From positions 3,224,001-3,288,000 of the forward strand of contig NZ_CP119757.1 in NCBI RefSeq assembly GCF_029320955.1: DNA of 64,000 nucleotides, read 5' to 3'. Position 1 is the first letter of the stretch. Each line of letters starts with the position of its first letter. The position numbers were made by a program, and so were the translations under genes. Shown piece by piece: positions 45,067 through 53,538 of this stretch. The notes under the pieces were generated by a model. That model made no database searches. It saw only the letters and a list, made by a program, of their open reading frames with translations, and was not told the origin of the DNA. The stretch is from Flavobacterium sp. YJ01. Its GTDB lineage: Bacteria; Bacteroidota; Bacteroidia; Flavobacteriales; Flavobacteriaceae.

Positions 45067-46926
45067 ATGAAAAAGTATATAAATTTAAAATCAGCAATTG
45101 TCTTAATGTCTTTTATGGTTGGATTACAATCATGCAGCTTAGACGAAAAAAACCTGACCACTGTTTCTTTAGATAAGTCTTATAGTGAAAGGCCAGGATT
45201 TGAAGGATTAATTAATAGTTGTTACGAGAATCTTTATTTCCTTCACGGAAAAGTAGATTATATAGCGCCAACAGAAGCAGGAACAGACTCTTGGGAAAAT
45301 GTAAGCACTAGCGGAATTGGTTATGCACAATACGCCAGTCAGTTAAATCCAGATGATGGAAATATAAAAGTGATCTGGGGAACGGCATATACTACAATAA
45401 ATCTATGCAATACGGCAATTTATTATTCAAAAGACGTTAACGGTTATGCTTCTCCAGAAGAATTGAATGCTAAATTGGCTGAAGCGTATTTTCTAAGAGC
45501 TTTCAGTAATTTTATTTTAGTGGAGCAATTTGGAGGAGTTGTTTTAAGAACAAAATCGTCTATTATTGAAGGAGCAGATAACGCGCCAGTTCGCAGTTCT
45601 GAGAAAGAATTTTACGATCTAATTATAGAAGATTTAAAATTTGCTTGTGCACATCTGCCAGTTCAGCAGACTTTACAGGGACGAGTTGCAAAAAAAGCGG
45701 CTTATGGATTATTAGCGAAAGTTTATTTGCAAAGAACAAGATTAGGAGAGGTTTCTGAATACGCCCGACTAGCGTTAGAAACTGCTGAAGAATTAATTAA
45801 CAATGCTGGAAAATACAATACGGCTTTGTATTTAAGTGATAACACAAGTTCAGGATTCAAGAAACTTTGGGATGGCAACAACAACAAGAAAAACACAGAA
45901 TTTTTGTTTACGCAAGGAATTGATCCCGGGGGACTTAATCCGGAAGGTTTCAACCGAGGAAGAACAAGACAATATTATTTGCCAGATTTAGCAACCAGAG
46001 GAGCAGAATGGGGAGCCGGAGCAACGAGTATTCTCTATGGAAGAGCGAACAGCCGAATGCTGAAACCAAGTAAATATTTGTTGACAGAGGTCTTTTCGCC
46101 AGTGCCATCACCTGCAGATACTCGTTTTGCAGAAACCTTTACTTTTAAGTTTTATGCCGCAGCCAATAAAACAATTACACAAACAATGGCGACGGCTTAC
46201 AAGAAAGATGCTTCTGTAGTGGGGTATACGATTAAAAATACTTTGGCTCAGGCACTTCCAACGGTTAATTTTTATTCTCAAAGAATCGAAGAGCAAATTA
46301 ATATGAATAATGATGAAGGTTTGGCTGTATTTACTCCAAACTGGAATATTGATCCAGTTGTGAAAAGTAAAATGCCAGCACTTGTGGCAGATCCAAGTGA
46401 TATCTTCGAACCCGGAACAAATAAATATAAAGATCCAGCGATGTATCCAAACGATCCAAATCTTATCAATATGTTTCCTGCCATGCGAAAATTTTCTGCC
46501 GCATTATATTGTCAAAGTAACCAATATTGGCTGGGAGATATTCCGATTATTCGTTTGGGTGAAGTTTATTTAATTGCAGCAGAAGCAGCTATTTTAAACG
46601 ATAATAATCAAACGAAAGCTTTGGGTTATGTAAATACTTTAAGAAAAAGAGCAGCGATAACGTCTAGAGAAAGCGAAATGTTAGTATCAAGTGGACAGAT
46701 GAATATCGATTTTATTTTAAAAGAAAGAGCAAGAGAATTATCTGGCGAACATACAAGATGGATTGACTTAAAACGTACTGGAAAATTAACGAAGACATAT
46801 TTAGATCAGACAAATCCAATTGCGGGAACAAATTTTGTTGATGGTAAACATATAGTAAGACCAATTCCGAGATCATTTTTGGATGCCATTTCAAATTCTA
46901 AAGAATTTGGTAATAACGGATATTAG
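45067..46926 (+). CDS. SusD/RagB-family outer-membrane lipoprotein
   Basis: About 619 residues. The ATG at 45067, 4 bp after the SusC stop, is chosen because it gives lipoprotein signal MKKYINLKSAIVLMSFMVGL then QSCS (Cys ~21); the open frame begins further upstream inside susC. SusD-typical features are the TPR-rich body (AKLAEAYFLRAFSNFILVEQFGG), KKAAYGLLAKVYLQRTRLG and the C-terminal block IRLGEVYLIAAEAAILNDN ... FILKERARELSGEHTRWIDLKRTGKL. It forms the lid that captures glycans or other oligomers for SusC. No glycoside hydrolase, peptidase or sulfatase is linked; the next gene is unrelated. Confidence 0.94.
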   Translation: MKKYINLKSAIVLMSFMVGLQSCSLDEKNLTTVSLDKSYSERPGFEGLINSCYENLYFLHGKVDYIAPTEAGTDSWENVSTSGIGYAQYASQLNPDDGNIKVIWGTAYTTINLCNTAIYYSKDVNGYASPEELNAKLAEAYFLRAFSNFILVEQFGGVVLRTKSSIIEGADNAPVRSSEKEFYDLIIEDLKFACAHLPVQQTLQGRVAKKAAYGLLAKVYLQRTRLGEVSEYARLALETAEELINNAGKYNTALYLSDNTSSGFKKLWDGNNNKKNTEFLFTQGIDPGGLNPEGFNRGRTRQYYLPDLATRGAEWGAGATSILYGRANSRMLKPSKYLLTEVFSPVPSPADTRFAETFTFKFYAAANKTITQTMATAYKKDASVVGYTIKNTLAQALPTVNFYSQRIEEQINMNNDEGLAVFTPNWNIDPVVKSKMPALVADPSDIFEPGTNKYKDPAMYPNDPNLINMFPAMRKFSAALYCQSNQYWLGDIPIIRLGEVYLIAAEAAILNDNNQTKALGYVNTLRKRAAITSRESEMLVSSGQMNIDFILKERARELSGEHTRWIDLKRTGKLTKTYLDQTNPIAGTNFVDGKHIVRPIPRSFLDAISNSKEFGNNGY

Positions 46927-46948
46927 AACACTTTTGGTTAGGTGTTTT

Positions 46949-46980
46949 AGGGCAGGTCGAAAGATCTGCCCTTGTTTTTT
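46949..46980. terminator. Terminator after SusD gene
   Basis: AGGGCAGGTC / GATCTGCCCT (10 bp, one G-T pair) with a GAAA tetraloop and a T run. It also lies just behind the convergent AIM24 gene. Confidence 0.9.
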
Positions 46981-46986
46981 TATAAA

Positions 46987-47790
46987 TTAAAAGCGATTAT
47001 CTCCATCTAATAGATTTCCTAATCCGCCGAGAAGACTTCCCTCGTCACGGCTGTTTCCGCCAGATCTTGGTGCAGAAGCAATAATACGGTCAGCCAATCT
47101 AGAGAAAGGAAGTGACTGAATGTAAACCGTTCCTGGACCTTTTAAAGTAGCATAAAATAATCCTTCGCCACCAAAAATAGAATTCTTGATGCCACCAATA
47201 AATTCAATATCATAATCTACATCTTTGGTAAAACCAATAATACATCCTGTATCTACTTTTAAGACTTCGCCATGACCTAATACTTTTTTAGCCATTGTGC
47301 CTCCAGAATGTACAAATGCCATTCCGTCTCCTTCAATTTTTTGCATAATGAAACCTTCACCGCCAAATAAACCGCGTCCGAGTTTTTGAGAAAATTCAAT
47401 TCCAACAGAAACACCTTTCGCAGCACATAAAAAGGAACTTTTTTGACAGATAAATTTACCCTGAAATTCCGTTAAATCAATTGGAAGGATTTTTCCAGGA
47501 TAGGGTGATGCAAATGAAACTTTGCTTTTGCTGTTGCCTTGGTTTAAAAATGCGGTCATAAACAAACTTTCTCCGGTAAGAACTCTTTTACCCGCATTTA
47601 AAAGTTTTCCAAACAAACCTGATCCTTGTTGCTGAGAACCGTCTCCAAATATCGTTTCCATTTGGATATTGTTTTCCATCATCATAAAACTGCCTGCTTC
47701 GGCAATTACAATTTCTTGTGGATCTAATTCTATTTCAACATACTGCATTTCTTCTCCAAAAATCTGATAATCTATTTCGTGCGCTTGCAT
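46987..47790 (-). CDS. AIM24 / TIGR00266-family protein
   Basis: A 267-residue protein of the AIM24 beta-barrel-like family: FGEEMQYVEIELDPQEIVIAEAGSFMMM, then GLFGKLLNAGKRVLTGESLFMTAF, FASPYPGKILPIDL, GGEGFIMQKIEGDGMAFVHSGG and the C-terminal NSIFGGEGLFYATLKGPGTVYIQSLPFSRLADRI. The family's function in bacteria is not known. No signal peptide is present. The terminal stretch is Gly/Asp-rich and low in complexity. It is divergent from the next gene, with 177 bp between the start codons. Confidence 0.92.
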   Translation of the reverse strand: MQAHEIDYQIFGEEMQYVEIELDPQEIVIAEAGSFMMMENNIQMETIFGDGSQQQGSGLFGKLLNAGKRVLTGESLFMTAFLNQGNSKSKVSFASPYPGKILPIDLTEFQGKFICQKSSFLCAAKGVSVGIEFSQKLGRGLFGGEGFIMQKIEGDGMAFVHSGGTMAKKVLGHGEVLKVDTGCIIGFTKDVDYDIEFIGGIKNSIFGGEGLFYATLKGPGTVYIQSLPFSRLADRIIASAPRSGGNSRDEGSLLGGLGNLLDGDNRF

Positions 47791-47936
47791 AATTTATAAA
47801 TTTTGTTTTTAAAATTAGACTAATAATTCTGTCAAATGTTACAGAGTTTAGTGTGTTTCAGCTGTTTTTAAAAACATTAAGTAATTTTGTTATTTTAAAT
47901 TAGTCTTAATTACGTGTTTAATTGCATTAAATTATA

Positions 47937-47944
47937 TACTTTTG
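47937..47944 (+). promoter_or_regulatory. Promoter -7 box before the 117-residue unknown gene
   Basis: TACTTTTG matches TAnnTTTG, 23 bp before the ATG at 47968. This supports that ATG over an upstream GTG at 47914. Confidence 0.5.
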
Positions 47945-47967
47945 CACCGTTATCATATTTTATCAGA

Positions 47968-48321
47968 ATGTTAGTTAGTGATTTGACCACCAAAGTATTA
48001 TTTGAAACCGAAAAAGGATACAGTTATCAATGTGATTTGACCAATAGTATAATCATCAATTTTGTTGATACAGTGTCAAGTTATAAGATTCAAGATTTTT
48101 TGATTTTTCAAAGAAAGGTTAATAGCGTTGACATTCTTAATATGCTTTATGACTTATCCGACTACTCAGACGCACAGCTGATTGAAACTACAAAAAGAAA
48201 TTTTTCCAGAAATCTTACCATTTGCGAAATAGTGCAGTTAAGAGATTTATTAAACGGAACTAAATTTACACTCAACTTACATTCAATGCTTTGCAATATT
48301 GTAAACGTAGAGCTTATTTAG
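47968..48321 (+). CDS. Hypothetical protein (117 aa)
   Basis: About 117 residues from the ATG at 47968; an in-frame GTG at 47914 would lie upstream of the likely transcription start. I do not recognise a family. The sequence begins MLVSDLTTKVLFETEKGYSY, is rich in Asn, Ile and Leu, and ends with KFTLNLHSMLCNIVNVEL; helices are likely. It has no signal peptide or membrane helix. It lies 89 bp before ferritin, on the same strand, and may share its transcript. The role is unknown. Confidence 0.55.
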   Translation: MLVSDLTTKVLFETEKGYSYQCDLTNSIIINFVDTVSSYKIQDFLIFQRKVNSVDILNMLYDLSDYSDAQLIETTKRNFSRNLTICEIVQLRDLLNGTKFTLNLHSMLCNIVNVELI

Positions 48322-48410
48322 ATTCTTACTTAGATTAAATCCAAATTTTCAGGCAGTTAGAGCTGTCTCCTTTAATTTTAGTAATTTTACACGTATAAAA
48401 ATTAAAGGTT

Positions 48411-48929
48411 ATGAAAGATTTACTTAGAACACGTACTTCATTAGTTGAAGGTGTAGAAAATATATTGAACTTACAAGCAAAATTAGAAAGCGATGCTTCT
48501 AACAAATATTTAGCTATGGCTGCATGGTTAGATAGAAACGGTTATGCTAATACAGCATCTTATTTGTACAAACAAGCCGAAGAAGAAAGAGAGCATTTTC
48601 TAAAAGTTTTTAAATATATTACAGATATGGGAGGGATTGCCATTACGCCATCTATTCCAGAAGTGCAGCAAGAATTTGCTTCTTTAAGAGAAGTATTTGA
48701 AATCGCTTTACAAAACGAAATTGCAGTTACTCAAGCTATCAATAAAGTAATCGCAAAATGTAGAGCTGAAAATGATTATGCTACAGAAGATTTTATGATG
48801 TGGTATGTAGCTGAGCAAAGAGAAGAAGAGAAAAATGCAAGAAGAGCTTTAGAACTTTTTGAATTGATCAACGAAAACGCACCTGACGGAAAATTCCAAT
48901 TAGATGTGCAAATAGCAAAAATCGGATAA
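48411..48929 (+). CDS. Ferritin
   Basis: A 172-residue four-helix ferritin that stores iron in a 24-mer shell. Ferroxidase ligands can be seen: Glu in LQAKLESDASNKYLAMAAWL (site A), Glu-x2-His in QAEEEREHFLKVFKYI (the EREH motif), a Glu in ALQNEIAVTQAI and Gln in WYVAEQREEEKNAR. These fit bacterial non-heme ferritin (Ftn) rather than bacterioferritin; no heme Met is apparent. It is a single gene with a strong terminator behind. Confidence 0.9.
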   Translation: MKDLLRTRTSLVEGVENILNLQAKLESDASNKYLAMAAWLDRNGYANTASYLYKQAEEEREHFLKVFKYITDMGGIAITPSIPEVQQEFASLREVFEIALQNEIAVTQAINKVIAKCRAENDYATEDFMMWYVAEQREEEKNARRALELFELINENAPDGKFQLDVQIAKIG

Positions 48930-48951
48930 TTAACCGATTTATAAATTTAAA

Positions 48952-48983
48952 AAAGCCCTTAATAATTTATTAAGGGCTTTTTT
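48952..48983 (+). terminator. Terminator of the ferritin gene
   Basis: AAAGCCCTTAATAA pairs with TTATTAAGGGCTTT over ~14 bp, followed by a T run. Confidence 0.9.
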
Positions 48984-48999
48984 ATTGTTTTAGAAGATC

Positions 49000-49160
49000 A
49001 GCTTCGGAGAAGCTAAATATTTATAGAAATTTTTATTTATTATAAAGGATAAAGCTCCAGCGGAGCGACATATTTTTATGCTATTATATTTCGCTCCGCT
49101 GGAGCTCTTCTGTGGCCATGTATGTGATTTAAGCTATAAATATTTGCCCTGCTAGGGCAA
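49000..49160. repeat. Three-hairpin repeat element, copy 1
   Basis: Three hairpins in order: AGCTTCGGAGAAGCT (49000-49014), AGCTCCAGCGGAGCGA... / CGCTCCGCTGGAGCT (49053-49106), and TTGCCCTGCTAGGGCAA (49144-49160). The same three-part order is seen at 58976-59134, also between convergent genes. No coding potential. Confidence 0.8.
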
Positions 49161-49180
49161 TAAAGAAAAGTTGATAAAAC

Positions 49181-49212
49181 AAAGGCTGTCTAAAAATTAG
49201 TAGACAGCCTTT
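49181..49212. terminator. Bidirectional terminator before the aminopeptidase gene
   Basis: AAAGGCTGTCTA (49181-49192) and TAGACAGCCTTT (49201-49212) with an 8-base loop; T-rich tracts on both strands. It serves the minus-strand aminopeptidase that ends at 49219. Confidence 0.85.
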
Positions 49213-49218
49213 TGTTTT

Positions 49219-50511
49219 TTATTCATTCATCAAAGTTTCAATTTCATCAACTTCAACTGGAATATTTCTCATTAAGTTGAAAGGTTCTCCTTTTTCCTGA
49301 ACCACAACATTATCTTCTAAACGGATTCCGAACTTTTCTGCCGGAATATAAATTCCAGGTTCAACCGTGAAAACCATATTTGGTTTCATTGGTTCGTGAA
49401 GCAAACCGTAATCGTGCGTGTCCAATCCCATGTGGTGAGAAGTTCCGTGCATGAAATACTTTTTGTAAGCAGGCCATTCTGGATTTTCGTTCTGAACATC
49501 TGCTTTGTCTAATAAACCTAAACCAAGCAATTCAGAAGTCATGATTTTACCCACTTCAATATGATATTGTTTCCAAAGTGTTCCAGGAGTAAGCATTTTA
49601 GTTGCTTCGTTTTTAACTCTCAAAACAGCATTGTAAACCGCTTTCTGACGATCTGAAAAACGTCCAGAAACTGGAATTGTTCTTGTCATGTCGCTAGAAT
49701 AATTAGCATATTCTGCCGCAACATCCAATAAAATCAAATCTCCAGCTTTACATTGCTGATTGTTTTCGATATAATGTAAAACATTAGCATTATTTCCAGA
49801 AGCAATAATTGGTGTGTAAGCAAAACCTTTAGAACGGTTTCTGATGAATTCGTGAGCCAATTCGGCTTCGATTTCATATTCTGTAACATTTGGTTTTACA
49901 AAACCTAATAATCTGCGGAAACCTTTTTCTGTAATATCACAAGCATGCTGAATCAAATCGATTTCTTCACTTTCTTTTACAGAACGAATTCTTTGAAGAA
50001 TTGGGTTGCTTTTCGCAACATTATGAGCTGGATAACGTTCTTTCCACCATTTTACAAAACGAGCTTCACGTGTTTCAGTTTCAACAGTTGCACGATAATG
50101 TTCGTTAGTATTGATGTACATCGTTTCAGCATACGTCATCATTTCGTTCAAAACTTTATGAAAATCTTGCAACCAATAAACCGTTCTAATTCCCGAAACC
50201 TGAAAAGCACGTTCTTTAGTCAGTTTTTCACCTTCCCAAACTGCAATATGATCATTAGTTTCTCTCAAAAAAAGAATTTCTCTTTGACTTTCATAAGGCG
50301 CATCTGGAAACAAAAGCAAAACGCTTTCTTCTTGATCTACACCGCTTAGATAAAAGATATCTCTGTGTTGAGCAAATGGCAAAGTACTGTCGGCACTAAT
50401 TGGGTAAATGTCGTTTGAGTTGAATACTGCAACAGAATTAGGTTTCATTTCAGCCATAAACTTTCTGCGGTTTTTTACAAAAAGAGAGCTGTTTATTTGA
50501 TGATATTTCAT
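49219..50511 (-). CDS. pepP: Xaa-Pro aminopeptidase (M24)
   Basis: A 430-residue metallopeptidase that removes N-terminal residues before proline. The creatinase-type N-terminal domain is ~1-170. The metal ligands of M24 are visible: two Asp in LILLDVAAEYANYSSDMTRTIP, His in GTSHHMGLDTHDYG, Glu in FTVEPGIYIP and Glu in IRLEDNVVV. Length and the long N-terminal domain fit aminopeptidase P rather than methionine aminopeptidase. The start at 50511 follows no strong promoter. A terminator and repeat element lie behind it. Confidence 0.92.
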   Translation of the reverse strand: MKYHQINSSLFVKNRRKFMAEMKPNSVAVFNSNDIYPISADSTLPFAQHRDIFYLSGVDQEESVLLLFPDAPYESQREILFLRETNDHIAVWEGEKLTKERAFQVSGIRTVYWLQDFHKVLNEMMTYAETMYINTNEHYRATVETETREARFVKWWKERYPAHNVAKSNPILQRIRSVKESEEIDLIQHACDITEKGFRRLLGFVKPNVTEYEIEAELAHEFIRNRSKGFAYTPIIASGNNANVLHYIENNQQCKAGDLILLDVAAEYANYSSDMTRTIPVSGRFSDRQKAVYNAVLRVKNEATKMLTPGTLWKQYHIEVGKIMTSELLGLGLLDKADVQNENPEWPAYKKYFMHGTSHHMGLDTHDYGLLHEPMKPNMVFTVEPGIYIPAEKFGIRLEDNVVVQEKGEPFNLMRNIPVEVDEIETLMNE

Positions 50512-50942
50512 AATTATTTCGTTTTTGAACTTCGAATTTCAAAATTAGTGAATTTGAAGTAATGACGTATAATTGATTTTATTAAAGTTTTCTTATTTGT
50601 TTTGGTTCTATTTTTTCAGTGTTTATTTAACCGCAAAGAGCGCTAAGGTTTTACGCAAGGTTCGCAAAGCTTCTACATAATCTTGTCATTTCGAGTAACG
50701 AGAAATCTTCAGAAGTAACTCGACAAAGATTGGAAAATCTTAGCAACTTAGAATCTCAGAATCTTAATTTGGGCGTGTTCGCCGTGGCGAATCGGGCTTT
50801 CGGCTATATCTTTTATTCCGCTCCGCTGCATAAAAGGATACCGCCTCTATCCGTCACGCTTACGGTTTCAAAAGAAATTTAATGGTTGAAATAAGGTTTA
50901 ATTATCCAATTTTGTATCTTGTGATGAATTACTTGGATAAAA
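50512..50942. repeat. Repeat-filled intergenic region
   Basis: 431 bp without a gene. It holds CCGCAAAGAGCGCTAAGG then GCAAGGTTCGCAAAG (50631-50669), a half copy (50683-50733) of the TTGTCATTTCGA palindrome family with its right arm missing, and a GC-richer block at 50770-50873 (GGGCGTGTTCGCCGTGGCGA, TCGGGCTTTCGGC, TCCGCTCCGCTGCATAAAAG, GTCACGCTTACGG). The block is a repeat type I associate with Bacteroidota genomes. These look like remnants of several dispersed elements stacked on each other. Confidence 0.6.
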
Positions 50943-51512
50943 ATGAAAGAATTGTTAATTGAAAGTAATGGAATAAGAACGGATAAGTATTTTATACCGC
51001 CCTTTGAGTTAAGAGAAGGAGAGTTGGTTATTTTGTATTTATATGGAGGATCTCATTTTCAAGATATCAAAACGGAATTGGTTAACGTTTTTACTGGAAA
51101 AATAAAAAATGAAAATGTGATTGTTACTAAGTCCTTGACTTATGTAGATTATTTTAAAGAATCAAAATTTAGAAGGTTGTTTTTTCCAATTAGAGTTGGT
51201 GAATATTTAAAGAAAAGAGCAAATCTAGAAAGTGAATTTATCCAGAAAATTTATGAAATTCCATGGATTAAAAAAAAGACTAAAATAAAAGAACTTTACT
51301 GGAATTCTAAAAGATTACTTTCATTATACGCAACATTCTCTAAAACAAAATATATAGTTTTTGAGTTAGCTGGATTAGGACCTGTTGATGCAAAAGAAAA
51401 CTACAATATAGTTAGAAATGAAATTAGAAAAGGTGGCGCTGCTATACTTATTGATTGGGCTTCTGATATGAAAGATGATTGTGATAAATTTATAACTTTA
51501 GAATGGCTGTAA
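50943..51512 (+). CDS. Unknown protein resembling an ABC ATPase without Walker A
   Basis: A 189-residue protein. The order of blocks recalls an ABC ATPase: FELREGELVILYLYGGSHFQDIKTEL stands where strand-P-loop-helix should be, but the GxxGxGKST loop is missing (YGGSHFQD instead). Near the end TKYIVFELAGLGPVDAKENY is like a Walker B/D-loop (D replaced by E), and GGAAILIDWASDMKDDCDKF is like the H-loop region without the His. The middle has no signature motif. ATP hydrolysis would not be expected. The similarity is by eye only. It is a stand-alone gene after repeats and before GNAT. Confidence 0.5.
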   Translation: MKELLIESNGIRTDKYFIPPFELREGELVILYLYGGSHFQDIKTELVNVFTGKIKNENVIVTKSLTYVDYFKESKFRRLFFPIRVGEYLKKRANLESEFIQKIYEIPWIKKKTKIKELYWNSKRLLSLYATFSKTKYIVFELAGLGPVDAKENYNIVRNEIRKGGAAILIDWASDMKDDCDKFITLEWL

Positions 51513-51533
51513 GCTTAAATTGATGTAAAATTC

Positions 51534-51971
51534 ATGAACTCAAAAGTCAAAATCAGAAAAATACAAAACCAAGATTTAGACTTGGTTTATAAAGCAATCT
51601 GCGAACTAGAAAATGAAATTTTAGATTTCGAAGTTTTCAAAGGAATCTTCAATGAAAATATTTCAAACCCAAAAAATCTGTATCTCATCGCAGAAAACGA
51701 AACAGAAGGTTTAGGATTTATTAGCTTTCATACACAAAATTTGTTGCATCATTGCGGATTGGTAGGAGAAATTCAGGAGTTTTTCATTCGTCAAAAATAT
51801 CGAGGTCAAGGCGTTGGAAGAGTATTAATAAATGAAATTTTAAATTTTTCACATCAGAATAATCTAAAAAGTATCGAAGTAACGACAAATAAAAAAAGAA
51901 TTGAAAATGTGGCGATTTATGAAAATCTTGGTTTTACTTTGAGTCATAATAAGTTTACGATTTATAAATAA
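51534..51971 (+). CDS. GNAT-family N-acetyltransferase
   Basis: A 145-residue acetyltransferase. Motif A for acetyl-CoA is clear in EIQEFFIRQKYRGQGVGRVLIN (R-x-x-G-x-G), followed by LKSIEVTTNKKRIENVAIYENLGF, the usual motif B. The acceptor is unknown. It lies 21 bp after the ABC-like gene on the same strand and may be co-transcribed with it. A palindromic repeat follows at once. Confidence 0.88.
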   Translation: MNSKVKIRKIQNQDLDLVYKAICELENEILDFEVFKGIFNENISNPKNLYLIAENETEGLGFISFHTQNLLHHCGLVGEIQEFFIRQKYRGQGVGRVLINEILNFSHQNNLKSIEVTTNKKRIENVAIYENLGFTLSHNKFTIYK

Positions 51972-51992
51972 TCATTGAGCTTTCAGTGTAGT

Positions 51993-52098
51993 TTGTCATT
52001 TCGATCGAAGGGAGAAATCACAATAGTAATTCGACAAAGATTGGCGTTTTAGCTTGCGGAGTTTCTAGTGTGATTTCTCCCTTCGGTCGAAATGACAA
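51993..52098. repeat. Palindromic repeat TTGTCATTTCGA...
   Basis: 30-bp arms, 51993-52022 and 52069-52098, differ at one position. The loop includes AATTCGACAAAGATTGGCG. Related elements are at 53539-53644 and (half) at 50683-50733. Confidence 0.85.
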
Positions 52099-52133
52099 GA
52101 TTATAGCTGAAACTTTAAAATCCATACTAAAAA

Positions 52134-52874
52134 GTGAAACAGCTTAATATTTCCATAAAACATAATCTTGTAGTAGGTTTGCTGATTGCTTTATGGCTTT
52201 TTGTTTTTGCTTTCATCATTAAACCTTTTGACGACGGAACAATAAATTTAAGAGCCTGGTTTTTTCTAAGTTTTAGCTTTAGTTTTATGGCGTTTTTATG
52301 CTATGGTCTTTTGGCAATTATTCAAAAAAGCTTTTATCAAAAAATAAGAAAATGGAATATCAGTTTAGAAATAACAGCCATTTTGCTCTTTCATTTGCTA
52401 TATCTAATTGGAGTTTTTGCCTTTTATAAAAGTCCAATTTTAAATGGTGGTTATGCTTTCTCTGAATTCTTTTCGGTAATATTTATAAAAGTCGTTTTAA
52501 TTGTTACTCCGGTAATTATTCTAGCAAGAAGATATTTAATCAAACTAATTCCATTAAAAGACGATGTTTTAGTATTTAAAGGAGAAAACAGATTAGATAT
52601 TCTAAAAATCAATAAAACGGATTTGGTTTGTATTTCGAATGCACAGAATTATGTTGAGATTTTTTATCTCGAAAATAATAAACTTCAGGCAAAACTCATT
52701 CGGTCATCACTCAAAAAAGTACAAGATGATTTCAATTTTTTAATACAAATTCATCGTTCACATTTAATCAATCCGATGCATTTTAAATCTTGGAGAAATG
52801 CAAATACAATTATTTTGACTCAAATAGAACTTCCAGTTTCGAGAAATTATAAAGATGTTTTATTGGCATTGTAA
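52134..52874 (+). CDS. Membrane-anchored LytTR transcription regulator
   Basis: A 246-residue protein with a GTG start. Four hydrophobic helices are in the first ~140 residues (VGLLIALWLFVFAFI; WFFLSFSFSFMAFLCYGLLAI; ITAILLFHLLYLIGVFAFY; VIFIKVVLIVTPVIILAR). The C-terminal ~100 residues are a LytTR DNA-binding domain (DLVCISNAQNYVEIFYLENN, IRSSLKKVQDDFNFLIQIHRSHLINP, LPVSRNYKDVLLAL). There is no receiver domain or kinase; such proteins are thought to sense in the membrane and bind DNA directly. The neighbouring gene, a membrane protein, may be its target. Confidence 0.85.
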   Translation: MKQLNISIKHNLVVGLLIALWLFVFAFIIKPFDDGTINLRAWFFLSFSFSFMAFLCYGLLAIIQKSFYQKIRKWNISLEITAILLFHLLYLIGVFAFYKSPILNGGYAFSEFFSVIFIKVVLIVTPVIILARRYLIKLIPLKDDVLVFKGENRLDILKINKTDLVCISNAQNYVEIFYLENNKLQAKLIRSSLKKVQDDFNFLIQIHRSHLINPMHFKSWRNANTIILTQIELPVSRNYKDVLLAL

Positions 52875-52975
52875 TTTCGTACCTAAAACAATGCATTTCG
52901 TACCAAAGCCAATAAAATTGGTCTTTTAGGAAAATTTTCATTTTAGTTTTGCTTCATCAATTTTTAAAACAAACT

Positions 52976-53530
52976 ATGAAAACGAAACATTTTTGCCTCA
53001 TCGGATTGCTGTTTTTTTTAACCAGTTATTTATTTTTTTCTAACCTTTTACCAAGTCTTAGCGAATCAATAGATTTTGCGCATTGGTTTAATTTAATTGG
53101 AGCTTGTTTTTTACTTTCGTTTAATGATGCATTTCCTAAAAACAGAATAAATGCTGTCGCTTCTGCGCTGACAACTTTAGGCGTCATTGCTCACATCGGA
53201 CTTTGCACAATCGATTTTATTATGTCAAGTTACGGAAATAACGAAATTGCAAAAGAGGCATTAAGCCATCAAATTACAATTTCACCATTAATTTTTTATC
53301 CATTTGTGGCTGTCGGTCCGTCTCTACTTTTTGTTGGTTTAGCAATTCATGCTTTTTCTTTTATAAAGAAAGAAATGGTAAAATCTTTAATGGTGATTAT
53401 TGGTTCGATCGCTGTGGGAATTTCTTTTTTTGTTTTGAAGGATGGAATTTGGATGTTTTTAAGTTGTTTTATTTTTGTTTTTGGATTGGGATTGTTGCTT
53501 TATGTGCCACGATCTTTGTCAAAGTTTTAA
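52976..53530 (+). CDS. Six-helix membrane protein, unknown
   Basis: About 184 residues from ATG 52976 (an upstream in-frame start at 52949 adds nine non-hydrophobic residues). About six helices are visible: FCLIGLLFFLTSYLFFSN; WFNLIGACFLLSF; INAVASALTTLGVIAHIGLC; ISPLIFYPFVAVGPSLLFVG; SLMVIIGSIAVGISFFVL; WMFLSCFIFVFGLGLLLYV. I do not recognise a family. Position just after the LytTR membrane regulator suggests a shared function. A palindromic repeat and a terminator follow. Confidence 0.6.
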   Translation: MKTKHFCLIGLLFFLTSYLFFSNLLPSLSESIDFAHWFNLIGACFLLSFNDAFPKNRINAVASALTTLGVIAHIGLCTIDFIMSSYGNNEIAKEALSHQITISPLIFYPFVAVGPSLLFVGLAIHAFSFIKKEMVKSLMVIIGSIAVGISFFVLKDGIWMFLSCFIFVFGLGLLLYVPRSLSKF

Positions 53531-53538
53531 ACACAATC

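Noticed and set aside
49945..50349. Plus-strand frame of 134 codons opposite aminopeptidase P
   Set aside because: Antisense shadow; Phe/Ser-rich composition typical of complemented AT-rich coding sequence.
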